Notes: generated from the letters alone by a model not told the origin. Shown: positions 17,083 through 25,402, counted from the stretch's first letter. The stretch is DNA of 32,354 nucleotides from Bacillota bacterium (GCA_023413555.1 JAEZPG010000111.1:1-32354); one strand, 5' to 3'. Made by a program: numbers and translations.

Positions 17083-17617
17083 TTTATATCATCCTTTCTA
17101 CTAATATAATTAATCAATTAAAACTCTTTTTAAGTTTTTCGCTTAATGTGTGTTTAACCGTTTACTGTACCACTCGGTCTGCAAACTAGTCTGAGTACTT
17201 CCTTTATACTAAGAGATCTTGGCCCGTTCCACCAGTAAATACTGCCTCCGTCCGTCTTTGAGTAATGAATGCGATTATCTTCCGCTAAAATCTCAAATCT
17301 CGGCAAGTTGAGAATCAGCTCAACGCTTAATATGAGAATATAACCATTACACCTGCCTTACGTTGTGAACGCACATATAAAGTATATTTCCAAAAGTTTG
17401 GTAATTGAAGAATAGTCGCAGAATTTTAACCATCATCATTTATATCCTCTTTACGTTCGCTCTCAATAAAAAAATTAGGCTGTGTATCCACTTTACACGC
17501 CTAATTGGACGATTAGCAGACACGCAGCCAAGTGTATCTTCATAAGAAATTGATTTATGAAAAAATAATATTTTACTGTATTCTATTTCGTTATTAGCCA
17601 TACCGATTATATCACAG
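17083..17617 (-). other. 535-base gap between the lipoprotein and the response regulator
   Basis: It contains the regulator's terminator (17467-17506) and the upstream region of the lipoprotein gene, including an A/T-rich block at 17085-17140 where an unconvincing -10 (TATATT on the minus strand) can be seen. A minus-strand frame open for about 65 codons, ending at TAA 17154-17156, reads VELILNLPRFEILAEDN and then DGGSIYWWNGPRSLSIKE. It looks protein-like but has no start codon or ribosome binding site; probably the end of a lost gene. Confidence 0.35.
17467..17506 (-). terminator. Terminator after the two-component operon
   Basis: On the minus strand AATTAGGC (17506-17499) pairs with GCCTAATT (17480-17473); inside, GTGTA (17498-17494) pairs with TACAC (17486-17482), with a one-base bulge. 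A run of T follows (plus-strand A-run at 17467-17473). It lies 112 bases beyond the response-regulator stop. Confidence 0.85.
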
Positions 17618-18292
17618 TCACACACGTATCTGGGTGAGGATATAGCCATCTGTCTCGCGGTCGTTTTCAATAAGGATTTCCTTACCAAGTTTTTTACGTA
17701 GGCGTGACATTACGTTCTTCACCACGACACTTGTATTGGAGTCATCGTCTTGTTTCCAAACACTCTCATAAATATAATTAGTGGTAATTATCCGACCCTC
17801 GTTTTCTGCCAATAAAAGCAAAACGGCAAATTCCTTCGGGGTCAGGAGCATATCTATACCACTCAAGAAGGCGCGATTAGCCCTGATGTCCATCGTCAGC
17901 GTTCCTTTGGTCAGGTGCTTTGGGATATGCGATGATCTACGGAGAAGAGCCTCAATATGAGCTAGCAAAACGGAGAAATCATAGGGCTTAGTTAGGTAGT
18001 CATCACCTCCGTCATCCAGTCCACGCACAATGTCCTCCGGTGTAGTCAATCCTGTCAAAAGAAGGATTGGGATATTGGATTTCTCACGAAGCTCACGCAT
18101 GAAGTCCAAGCCGTTCCCGTCTGGGAGCATAATGTCCAGTACGATGACATCGGGGCTAACAGTAGACATACAATCTTTAGTCTCACGCAGTGTCATAGCT
18201 GTTACAGTGTCATAGCCACGTCGTTTCAGCATACGCTCGTTACCTCGTAATATCTGTGCATTGTCCTCCACCAATAAAATTAACTTTCTCAT
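17618..18292 (-). CDS. OmpR-family response regulator
   Basis: A 224-residue two-domain regulator. The receiver domain (residues 1-118) has the acidic pair E9 and D10, the phosphoacceptor D53 (VIVLDIMLPDG), T80 and K102 (YLTKPYD). The C-terminal half is a winged helix (LTPKEFAVLLLLAENEGRIITTNYIYESVW, then SNTSVVVKNVMSRLRKKL). It is full length. The start overlaps the kinase stop in an ATGA, showing coupled synthesis. It should bind DNA after phosphorylation by the adjacent kinase; targets are unknown, though the downstream lipoprotein and transglutaminase-like genes are obvious candidates. Confidence 0.96.
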   Translation of the reverse strand: MRKLILLVEDNAQILRGNERMLKRRGYDTVTAMTLRETKDCMSTVSPDVIVLDIMLPDGNGLDFMRELREKSNIPILLLTGLTTPEDIVRGLDDGGDDYLTKPYDFSVLLAHIEALLRRSSHIPKHLTKGTLTMDIRANRAFLSGIDMLLTPKEFAVLLLLAENEGRIITTNYIYESVWKQDDDSNTSVVVKNVMSRLRKKLGKEILIENDRETDGYILTQIRV

Positions 18293-19557
18293 TTATTCTC
18301 CCCCCCAAACTGCCCCTCATAGACGGGCAATGTACAAAATACCACCGTTCCACTTCCAGGCTCACTTTCAATCCATATCTTCCCGCCGTGGGATTCGATG
18401 ACTGTTTTGCATAAATGCAGACCGAATCCGGTGCCGCCACTGGATACACCGCGCTTAAACACATGAGGTAGAAGATCCGGCGATATACCAGTACCTGTAT
18501 CGCGCACAGATACGGTGATTACACCACCTTCCATCTTAGCACTTACTGTAGCGATGCCATTTTCCATATGTGCTCCTGCATTTTGCAGAAGATTGCTTAG
18601 GACTTGGGCCAACAAATCCGCATTACCGAACACCTGAAGATTCTTTTCAATATCTGTCTCAATCACGTTACCACGTTTTCTAAGATTTAATCGAAGCATT
18701 TCCACTCCACTTAGTAGCAGAGAGGACAAGTCCATTTTTCGCCTGTAAGAGTTCTCACTCATTGAGGCCAGCATCAACATACCACCCACCATTCGAGCAA
18801 GTCGCATAATCTCGTCCTGTGCGTTTTTTAATAGCTCACCTGCTTCCTCATCCTTTACAGCCAGCTCTTCTAATATCTCCGTCACAGTTTGCACATTTAC
18901 AGATATGACTGTCAGTGGCGTCCGCATTTCATGGGAAGTGTTTGATAGGAATTCACTTTTTGCTTGGTTAGATTGAGTAAGGATTTCGTTCTGAACGTTT
19001 AATTTTCTTTGCTGCTCATTGTACAGCCTAAAATGGAGAAACATACATATACCAAGGATGATACTCACTGCTGTAAAACCGAATATGATATCCGTCAGAA
19101 CCTCCGATTCATTTGAGAACGCTTGTACAGTATCTGGGTGTAGATATGCCACAAAACATATTAATATGTAGATGAGTAACTCCACGACTGATAGTAATAC
19201 GGCTTTATGTCCTTCTATCATGAAAATTGTGAATACAACCGCAAATACAAAAAATGAGGGCATACCACTGTGATAGCCTCCAGCCGTAAAGAAGAATATA
19301 GGAAAAAGCACTATAAAGATTACTGCAATGGTGACTATATAGCAAACCTGATAACGGCCTGAATACCTGGAATACTTCAGTAAGATAAATGACAGGATGG
19401 TACATACCAAACTTAATAATATGTTGGCTATTCCGGAGTTATTCAAAACGCCTAAAACAGCCACAAGAAAGCTAATGAACGCCCCACCCATTGCAAGTAC
19501 GTGAAAAAGTCTGACGCGCAAGTCGAGTGTTGAGTTAAAATATGCCCTAATAAACAT
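18289..19557 (-). CDS. Membrane sensor histidine kinase
   Basis: A 422-residue kinase with about six membrane helices in residues 18-175 and almost no extracellular domain, then a coiled linker (FRLYNEQQRKLNVQNEILTQ), the HisKA domain with H209 in FLSNTSHEMRTPLTVI, and an ATPase domain with LSNLLQNAGAHM (N box), VRDTGTGISPDLLPHVF and GTGFGLHLCKTV. The short loops suggest it senses a membrane-borne signal. ATG 19555-19557 has no nearby ribosome binding site; the closest, GGAGGTGATG on the minus strand about 20 bases upstream, lies inside the remnant of another kinase gene whose frame ends five bases before this ATG. Translation may originally have been coupled to that lost gene. Confidence 0.93.
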   Translation of the reverse strand: MFIRAYFNSTLDLRVRLFHVLAMGGAFISFLVAVLGVLNNSGIANILLSLVCTILSFILLKYSRYSGRYQVCYIVTIAVIFIVLFPIFFFTAGGYHSGMPSFFVFAVVFTIFMIEGHKAVLLSVVELLIYILICFVAYLHPDTVQAFSNESEVLTDIIFGFTAVSIILGICMFLHFRLYNEQQRKLNVQNEILTQSNQAKSEFLSNTSHEMRTPLTVISVNVQTVTEILEELAVKDEEAGELLKNAQDEIMRLARMVGGMLMLASMSENSYRRKMDLSSLLLSGVEMLRLNLRKRGNVIETDIEKNLQVFGNADLLAQVLSNLLQNAGAHMENGIATVSAKMEGGVITVSVRDTGTGISPDLLPHVFKRGVSSGGTGFGLHLCKTVIESHGGKIWIESEPGSGTVVFCTLPVYEGQFGGENK

Positions 19558-19562
19558 ATTGA

Positions 19563-19630
19563 TTATTTTTTTGATATAACATCACCTCCGAACTGTCCTT
19601 GATAAACGGGAGACTAAATACGATTTCACA
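19563..19630 (-). pseudogene. C-terminal scrap of a second histidine kinase
   Basis: Reading the minus strand, EIVFSLP is followed, one base out of frame, by VYQGQFGGDVISKK and TAA at 19565-19563. The intact kinase next door ends VVFCTLPVYEGQFGGENK, so this is the matching tail of a paralogue. One base is missing between the two pieces, and everything upstream (to the right) is gone, replaced by inverted repeats and other debris. A tandem kinase pair, since broken, is the simplest history. Confidence 0.65.
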
Positions 19631-19683
19631 GTTATCTATGCAATTATTCTAATTGCATAGACAGCTATATCAACGTAACTGTG
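19627..19683. repeat. Nested inverted repeats
   Basis: An outer pair CACAGTTA (19627-19634) and TAACTGTG (19676-19683) encloses a perfect 12-bp hairpin, TCTATGCAATTA (19635-19646) and TAATTGCATAGA (19650-19661), with loop TTC. The left outer arm abuts the kinase remnant and the right arm abuts the methyltransferase-like remnant. It may be a small palindromic element, a terminator-like fold or the scar of an insertion. Confidence 0.5.
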
Positions 19684-19926
19684 GCCTTTGGAAACAGCGT
19701 TGTCATGATTCTTCTTAATAGTATAGTGGAAACAGCCGACGCATACAAGCCAAAACAAAGAAAATCTTACAAGCTGATAAAGGAGTATAGCCTTGATAAA
19801 TACAGCTTTAAGATACAGACAGTATACATCACTGAAGGAAAGCATGGGTTAGGCTTACCGATGTAGGATACACCAAGTTCAGTCGAAACACTAAAGCAGC
19901 TGAGAAAACACCCCACTCCCATTTGA
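19681..19926 (+). pseudogene. Remnant of a conserved C-terminal domain (RlmD-type methyltransferase-like)
   Basis: The frame reads YKPKQRKSYKLIKEYSLDKY, then KIQTVYITEGKHGLGLPM, a TAG at 19864-19866, and goes on in the same frame with DTPSSVETLKQLRKHPTPI to TGA 19924-19926. I recall very similar blocks (LGLPMYDAPNAVEELKQPRKHPT-like) at the C-terminus of clostridial proteins annotated as 23S rRNA uracil methyltransferases; this family name is from memory and unverified. The nonsense codon stands where Tyr is expected. The N-terminal catalytic part is absent. A fragment, not a functional gene. Confidence 0.45.
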
Positions 19927-20296
19927 CTGAGGAAGAAAAATGCTGTCCCTGCTATTTCAACCTATAAGCTACGAAATAGTGAAATATTCTACGGAGGTAT
20001 CCGAATTATGCCATCTTATATAATGACAGGCGGCAATATCTTAATTGAACAATCAAAGTTTGAGATGGCAGCCGAGGATATTTCTATCATGATTAACATA
20101 ATTAAATAGCCTGTTTTTGCAAACCATTCAAAAGCGTACTTGGTGTGCCCATCACGTGAAATATTCACTCTAATAAAGGGTTATTTATTAAAAGTGATAA
20201 AATAACAGAAAATGAGTATGTAAAAGGAGCTGTGCAAAGCTGCAATCGAAGCTTTCTATCATTGATAGTATGAAAAAACAGTAATCAACTAACAAA
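19927..20296. other. Gene-less stretch upstream of deoC with one tiny open frame
   Basis: The only coding candidate is a 33-codon + frame at 20008-20109, with GGAGG at 19993-19997 before its ATG, encoding MPSYIMTGGNILIEQSKFEM and a short tail; it resembles nothing I know and is more likely debris than a gene. A weak inverted repeat (GTTATTT/AAATAAC) occurs near 20180-20206. Nothing else is recognisable before the deoC operator. Confidence 0.35.
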
Positions 20297-20351
20297 TGTA
20301 TCATACAAATAAAACAAATATGTTGACATTGTATTTCTTCAGTGATATAGT
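20297..20351 (+). promoter_or_regulatory. deoC promoter with upstream operator
   Basis: TTGACA at 20323-20328, a 17-base spacer and TATAGT at 20346-20351 give a strong sigma-A promoter, 110 bases before the deoC ATG. Just upstream of the -35 lies the palindrome TGTATCATACA (20297-20307), running into ATACAAATAA (20303-20312). The same decamer occurs twice in the promoter of the GntR gene at 22066, so that regulator probably controls deoC. Confidence 0.78.
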
Positions 20352-20461
20352 AAGCCTATCTAGATAAAAGTAATATATTTATACATAATCGAGACTAGGT
20401 TATATTTTTTGTCGACAAGCAATCGTAAGATCACTAATGTAAGCGTTAAGGAGAATCAGCA

Positions 20462-21190
20462 ATGAAAGCAGTAAAGAAAGCAAATGAAATGACAGTAAAA
20501 GAGTTGGCAAGATATATAGACCAATCTGTGTTAAAGCCTGAATTTACACAAGAGGAAATTAAAAAGTATGCGCAGGAGGGAATTGATTTTAGATGCGCAA
20601 CGATTTGTATTAATCCGGCATCGCTTGAGGTTGTATCAAAAATGGTAGATGGAACCGATACGGGTATTTGTGTAGTATGTGACTTTCCTTTTGGATTATC
20701 TACAACAGCGTCTAAAGTGAAACAGGCAGAAGAATATTGTAGTAAGTACAAAATTATGGAACTTGATATTGTGGCAAATTATGGGCAATTACGTAGCGGA
20801 AATTATGATTATGTGACAGCAGACATTAAAGCAGTTGTAGACGTTTGTCATAAATATGGAACAGAAGTAAAGGTAATCATCGAGACGGATTCCCTTACAT
20901 TGGAGCAGATGAAAGCAGGAACAAAGTGCGCTGTTGCAGCAGGAGCTGATTATATCAAATCTTCCACCGGCTTTTATATTGGACAGGAGAATGTAGGCGC
21001 AACACCGGAAGTTGTGCAGACTATGATGGATGCCTGTGAAGGAAAAATCAAAGTAAAGGGTTCAGGTGGTATTCGTACTAGAGAGCATTTTCTGCAGCTG
21101 ATTGACATGGGTATCGATCGTATGGGAATCGGTTATCGCTCTACCCCAATTGTTCTGAATTGTACACCAGAAGAAGCAAAGAATCTGTAA
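20462..21190 (+). CDS. deoC: Deoxyribose-phosphate aldolase
   Basis: A 242-residue class I aldolase that splits 2-deoxyribose-5-phosphate into glyceraldehyde-3-phosphate and acetaldehyde in the cytoplasm. The Schiff-base lysine is K166 in GADYIKSSTGF and the second active-site lysine is K199 in IKVKGSGGIRT; D102 in MELDIVANYG is the expected acid. ATG 20462 is preceded by AAGGAGAATC. It stands alone with its own promoter and terminator, without other nucleoside catabolic genes, and a GntR/HutC regulator is transcribed toward it. A role in using deoxyribose or DNA-derived nucleosides is likely. Confidence 0.96.
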   Translation: MKAVKKANEMTVKELARYIDQSVLKPEFTQEEIKKYAQEGIDFRCATICINPASLEVVSKMVDGTDTGICVVCDFPFGLSTTASKVKQAEEYCSKYKIMELDIVANYGQLRSGNYDYVTADIKAVVDVCHKYGTEVKVIIETDSLTLEQMKAGTKCAVAAGADYIKSSTGFYIGQENVGATPEVVQTMMDACEGKIKVKGSGGIRTREHFLQLIDMGIDRMGIGYRSTPIVLNCTPEEAKNL

Positions 21191-21209
21191 TCTGTTAGAG
21201 ATAGTCCTA

Positions 21210-21240
21210 AAAGCCGCTTACCTAAATGAAGCGGCTTTCT
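21210..21240. terminator. Terminator between deoC and the convergent GntR gene
   Basis: AAAGCCGCTT (21210-21219) pairs perfectly with AAGCGGCTTT (21229-21238) around a nine-base loop. Short T runs on both sides suggest use from both strands. Confidence 0.85.
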
Positions 21241-21253
21241 GACAAATACAACC

Positions 21254-22066
21254 TTAAAGCTTTACGCTTCTCTGGAAATTAAGAGGCTGATTGGAAGTTT
21301 CTTTCGGATTTTTGTAAAGCTCTAACTGAAACATACAGCGATCGGATCGGGTAGTGGAGGTCGTGTATTCAAATACATAACCGGTATTTAAATGAGAAGT
21401 TCTTGTAATGCGATATCCTGCTATTTTAGGCTTGCATTGCAGTAATTCAGCCTCTGCATTTGAGATAATAATTGCTTCAATTGTTTCAGTTGCGTGATAG
21501 AGGCTAAGTGAATAATGGTCTTCAAGAATCTGATAAAGGGAGTGATTACTAAAATCCACTTTTTCAATTCCTTCGCAAAGATAATAAGGAATATAAGTAT
21601 CTTCTAAAAGAATCGGCTCATTATTGGCACATCTGAGCCTGGTAAGATGAAATACTTTATCCTGAGTTAGTGGAAGATTTAGTTTTGTGCGTACATGAGA
21701 ATCTAAGAAATCGACGTTTGCAGAGAGCACAATGGAATTTGCCTGAATTCCCATTTCATGCATATTCTCAGTAAAATTGTAGAGGTAGTTAATTGGTCTC
21801 TGCAATTTTTTGTCTGCAACGAATGATCCACGTCCACGATGACGGACAACAAGACCTTCCTCACATAACTGGCTCATAGCCTGACGGACAGTGGTTCTGC
21901 TGATTCCAAGTGTCTCACAAATTGCATTTTCTGTTATAAGCTGTTCACCAGGCTGGATTTCTCCGGTTTGGATAATATGACGAAAGTAAGCAAGTAACTG
22001 CTCATATATCGGGGTGCTGGTAGTATTGCTAATTCGAAAAGTCTGCTCGAAAAATAATTTATCCAT
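21254..22066 (-). CDS. GntR/HutC-family transcriptional regulator
   Basis: A 270-residue regulator. The N-terminal winged helix (residues about 10-75) contains GEIQPGEQLITENAICETLG and the recognition region ISRTTVRQAMSQLCEEGLV, then VRHRGRGSFVA. The rest is a UTRA ligand domain with LTRLRCANNEPILLEDTYIP. HutC-type proteins sense small phosphorylated sugars or amino-acid derivatives. ATG 22064-22066 was chosen because AAAGGAG lies seven bases upstream; the longer frame to a TTG at 22132 crosses the gene's own promoter. It is convergent with deoC, and shared operator-like decamers suggest it controls deoC and itself. Confidence 0.93.
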   Translation of the reverse strand: MDKLFFEQTFRISNTTSTPIYEQLLAYFRHIIQTGEIQPGEQLITENAICETLGISRTTVRQAMSQLCEEGLVVRHRGRGSFVADKKLQRPINYLYNFTENMHEMGIQANSIVLSANVDFLDSHVRTKLNLPLTQDKVFHLTRLRCANNEPILLEDTYIPYYLCEGIEKVDFSNHSLYQILEDHYSLSLYHATETIEAIIISNAEAELLQCKPKIAGYRITRTSHLNTGYVFEYTTSTTRSDRCMFQLELYKNPKETSNQPLNFQRSVKL

Positions 22067-22088
22067 GTTGGAACTCCTTTCTGGAGAT

Positions 22089-22136
22089 AGTATAATACAA
22101 ATAAGTGAAAATGTCATTAATGTTCCATACAAATAA
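22089..22136 (-). promoter_or_regulatory. Autoregulated promoter of the GntR gene
   Basis: On the minus strand ATGACA (plus positions 22117-22112), a 17-base spacer and TATACT (22094-22089) form a promoter. The near-palindrome AGTATAATACA (22089-22099) covers the -10, and TGTTCCATACA (22121-22131) sits behind the -35. Both run into ATACAAATAA (22095-22104 and 22127-22136), the decamer also found at deoC. A repressor bound there would block polymerase. Confidence 0.7.
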
Positions 22137-22283
22137 ACTGCAAAATGACCTTCTTTAACTGGACACGGCTATGAATCCTTTCTTTTTTATTGATTTTAGT
22201 ATATCATATTCATAAAACATGTCCGAAAAAGTGTCTTAATTCATGAGACAATTATAAAAATAATTTGAAGGAGGAGCAGACAT

Positions 22284-24554
22284 ATGGTAAAGATTCGATG
22301 TGTTGTTGAAAGAATTACATACCAGAATCCGGAGAATGGATATTCCGTCTTAAAGTGCAGAGTCAAGGATTATTCAGATCTTGTATGTGTAGTAGGAAAT
22401 CTATTGGATGCTAATGTAGGCTCTGTTTTACTTATTGAGGGGAATTGGAAGGTCGACTCAAAGTATGGAAGACAGTTTGTTGCTGAGAATTGGGAAGAGA
22501 CTCTGCCTGCTACTGTCTATGGAATGGAAAAGTATTTAGGATCCGGATTAATTAAAGGTGTCGGACCTAAGTTCGCTAAACGTATTGTACAGAAGTTTGG
22601 TGCAGATACATTTACCATCATCGAGGACAATATCGATGCTTTGATGGATGTTGAGGGCATTGGAACCAAGAGAATCCAGATGATTGCTGAATCATGGGAA
22701 AGGCAGAAAGAGGTTAAGAATATCATGCTCTTTTTACAGGAGCATCAGGTAAGCTCTTCCTATGCTGCAAAGATTTATAAGCAGTATGGAAATGAAAGTA
22801 TCACTGTCATGAAGGAAAACCCATACAGGCTTGCCGATGATATCTGGGGCATTGGATTTAAGACGGCGGATCAGATTGCCACAAAGCTTGGTTTTGGAAA
22901 AGAGTCTTATGTGCGTCTTAGAAGTGGATTGATGTATACATTGTCGGAACTTTCTAATGACGGACATGTTTATGCTGAAAAACAACAGCTCATAGATAAG
23001 GCATCCGAGCTTTTAGAGGCTGCTCCTGAGACAATCATCATGACAATGGATGACATGCTACAAAAGGAGGAGATCATCCAGGAAAAGAATATTGTAAGAT
23101 GTGATGACGATGGTAATAGAATCAATGCAATGTATTTGCCGCCTTTCTATTATGCTGAGGTAGGTGTAGCTGGTAAGCTTAAGAAGCTTGCCACATCGCC
23201 AGCAGGAGATAAGCTTTTTACCAAGCTTGTTGAGGCAAGAAAAACCACAGGAAACTCTGAACTTTCAGTAAATGTGGAAATAATTGAAGAAAAAATCGGT
23301 ATGAAATATGACGAGATTCAGGCTGATGCCATAAGACAGGCAGCACTTGCCAAGGTTATGGTGTTGACTGGTGGACCAGGTACTGGAAAGACTACTACGA
23401 CATATGGAATCATATCAGCCTATAGAGCATATGGACTTAAGATACTTCTAGCAGCGCCAACTGGACGTGCTGCAAAGAGAATGACGGAGACTACAGGTCT
23501 TGAGGCAAAGACAATCCATAGATTGCTGGAATGCAAGCCACCAGAAGGATATCAAAAGAATGAGGAGAATCCATTAGAGGGAGATGTTCTGATTATAGAT
23601 GAGTGTTCTATGATTGACATTATTCTCATGAATTCACTTCTCAAAGCAATTCCACCTACCATGCGACTTATTATGGTAGGAGATATTGATCAACTGCCAA
23701 GCGTTGGGGCCGGGAATGTTCTAAGGGATATTATAGATTCAGGTTCGTTTCCAGTGGTGCGTCTAACAAGGATATTCCGACAGGCGCAATCTAGCAGAAT
23801 TATCATGAATGCCCACAGAATAAATGAGGGCAAAATGCCCGATATTTCAAATAGGAAGGATAGTGATTTTTTCTTTACTGAGAACGAAGATGCAGAAGCC
23901 GTTGTTCCTCAGATAGTTGATTACGTTAAGAATAAGCTTCCTAAGTATTATCATGTTGACGCATCACAAATTCAGGTTTTAACACCAATGCAAAGAGGTG
24001 TGATTGGAGCTACAAATTTGAATCTTGCTCTGCAGGAAGCACTAAATCCATCGGAGAAGGAGATCTTCATGCGGGGCAGGGGGGCAGTTACTATGCCAAA
24101 GGATTGTTTACGTAGAAGTGGATTTGCTTTTAGAGTGGATGATAAAGTAATGCAGATTAAGAATAATTATGATAAAGAAGTTTTCAATGGAGATATTGGA
24201 ATAATTGAATCTGTAAATGTTGAGGATAGATCATTAAAGGTTCATTTTGAAGACAGATCGGTGGAATATGACATAACGGAGCTAGACGAATTGGTACATG
24301 CTTATGCGACTACAATTCATAAGTCACAGGGTTCTGAGTATCCGATTGTAGTCATGCCAGTTATGATGAACCATTATATCATGCTACAGAGAAATCTGAT
24401 ATATACAGGTATTACAAGAGCAAAAAAGATTCTTGTAATTGTGGGAACAAAGAAAGCATTGCATTATGCTGTGGGTAATGTGATAGTAACGAAGAGAAAT
24501 ACGCTTCTTAAGGAGCGATTATTTGACCCTTACCTTACCAGCCTATTCATATAA
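22284..24554 (+). CDS. recD2: RecD2-type ATP-dependent DNA helicase
   Basis: A 756-residue SF1B 5'-3' DNA helicase, full length for RecD2. It has the N-terminal OB-like region (residues 1-75), helix-hairpin-helix repeats (GLIKGVGPKFAKRI, MDVEGIGTKRI, DIWGIGFKTADQIA), then the motor: Walker A GGPGTGKT at 363-370, LLAAPTGRAAKRM, IIDECSM (DE at 439-440), VGDIDQLPSVG, LTRIFRQA, and the C-terminal ATTIHKSQGSEYPIV and YTGITRAKK. It acts without RecB/RecC in replication-associated repair. ATG 22284 follows GGAGGAG at 22270-22276. It is monocistronic, convergent with frdB, and looks unrelated to its neighbours. Confidence 0.96.
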   Translation: MVKIRCVVERITYQNPENGYSVLKCRVKDYSDLVCVVGNLLDANVGSVLLIEGNWKVDSKYGRQFVAENWEETLPATVYGMEKYLGSGLIKGVGPKFAKRIVQKFGADTFTIIEDNIDALMDVEGIGTKRIQMIAESWERQKEVKNIMLFLQEHQVSSSYAAKIYKQYGNESITVMKENPYRLADDIWGIGFKTADQIATKLGFGKESYVRLRSGLMYTLSELSNDGHVYAEKQQLIDKASELLEAAPETIIMTMDDMLQKEEIIQEKNIVRCDDDGNRINAMYLPPFYYAEVGVAGKLKKLATSPAGDKLFTKLVEARKTTGNSELSVNVEIIEEKIGMKYDEIQADAIRQAALAKVMVLTGGPGTGKTTTTYGIISAYRAYGLKILLAAPTGRAAKRMTETTGLEAKTIHRLLECKPPEGYQKNEENPLEGDVLIIDECSMIDIILMNSLLKAIPPTMRLIMVGDIDQLPSVGAGNVLRDIIDSGSFPVVRLTRIFRQAQSSRIIMNAHRINEGKMPDISNRKDSDFFFTENEDAEAVVPQIVDYVKNKLPKYYHVDASQIQVLTPMQRGVIGATNLNLALQEALNPSEKEIFMRGRGAVTMPKDCLRRSGFAFRVDDKVMQIKNNYDKEVFNGDIGIIESVNVEDRSLKVHFEDRSVEYDITELDELVHAYATTIHKSQGSEYPIVVMPVMMNHYIMLQRNLIYTGITRAKKILVIVGTKKALHYAVGNVIVTKRNTLLKERLFDPYLTSLFI

Positions 24555-24635
24555 CCAGGTCAGTGCTGGATGAAAAGTCTTCCATAGTCTGAGTGCGCAT
24601 TGGATTATCTATATATAAGAATACACCGCATATCC

Positions 24636-25373
24636 TTATCCCTTTCCACGTCCACTAAAATGCATTCTCCACGCAAGTGAATTTAATCTGGAGATATGAT
24701 AGGCGAGGGGGATATGCAGCGGACAGACTTCTTCGCAAGCAAAAGAATTTGAACATCCACCTGCAAAGTGTTTCTTTACTTGTTTGAGGTCCTTTTTCAT
24801 CTCAAGGCGATTCTGTTCAAGGTTAATGATCTGAAATCCTGTGTTCATCAGCATGGCGCCATAGAAGTTGTCTTGGCCAGAATAGTTGGGGCATGCCTCC
24901 AAGCAGCAACCGCATTGAATGCAGGAAGCAGATTGGTAAAGGGTTTCGTTTAGTTTATCGGTAGTTTGTTTTGCAACGGAGGATTGCTTCTGTTCAGTAG
25001 AAATCCAAAGCCTCATGTCCATCATATATTGATGCAGTATGGATTTATCTACGATCAAGTCACGTACCAGTGGGAATTTGTGAAGAGGCTCCAGTGTGAT
25101 TGGATTTTTCAAATCCTTTATGAATGTTTTGCAGGCAAGCATAGGACTACCATTAATGAGCATAGCACATGCACCGCACATCGATTGTTTGCAGCTACAC
25201 TCCCATCCAATCTTTTTTGTTTCCACTCCATCCATAGTGAGTAAAGGAGTTCTCAGATTCAATTGCTCTAATGCCCACAAGATGGTTGCATCGATTTTCG
25301 TATCAATCTGAAAATACTCAAATGATCCATCGCAACCCGGAGTTCCTCTTTTTATGATTATTTCATAGTTCAT
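24636..25373 (-). CDS. frdB: Fumarate reductase/succinate dehydrogenase-like iron-sulfur subunit
   Basis: A 245-residue electron-transfer subunit. The N-terminal 2Fe-2S domain has C61, C66, C69 and C81 (CKQSMCGAC and MLAC), the same spacing as E. coli FrdB. The C-terminal domain carries two cysteine clusters, SCIQCGCCLEACP and CSNSFACEEVCP, for the 4Fe-4S and 3Fe-4S centres. It passes electrons between quinone or haem in the membrane subunit and the flavoprotein. It is the last gene of a minus-strand operon, 29 bases after the flavoprotein gene, with AAGGAAAAAG upstream of the ATG. No clear terminator was found in the 81 bases before convergent recD2. Confidence 0.92.
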   Translation of the reverse strand: MNYEIIIKRGTPGCDGSFEYFQIDTKIDATILWALEQLNLRTPLLTMDGVETKKIGWECSCKQSMCGACAMLINGSPMLACKTFIKDLKNPITLEPLHKFPLVRDLIVDKSILHQYMMDMRLWISTEQKQSSVAKQTTDKLNETLYQSASCIQCGCCLEACPNYSGQDNFYGAMLMNTGFQIINLEQNRLEMKKDLKQVKKHFAGGCSNSFACEEVCPLHIPLAYHISRLNSLAWRMHFSGRGKG

Positions 25374-25402
25374 ACATCTTTTTCCTTTCCTTAATCCTGT
25401 GA

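Noticed and set aside
17440..17688. An 82-codon minus-strand frame overlapping the end of the response regulator
   Set aside because: It overlaps the regulator in another frame and runs through the terminator; a shadow frame.
20008..20109. A 33-codon frame with a good ribosome binding site as a real small gene
   Set aside because: It sits among gene debris and has no promoter or recognised family; mentioned only as part of the gap.
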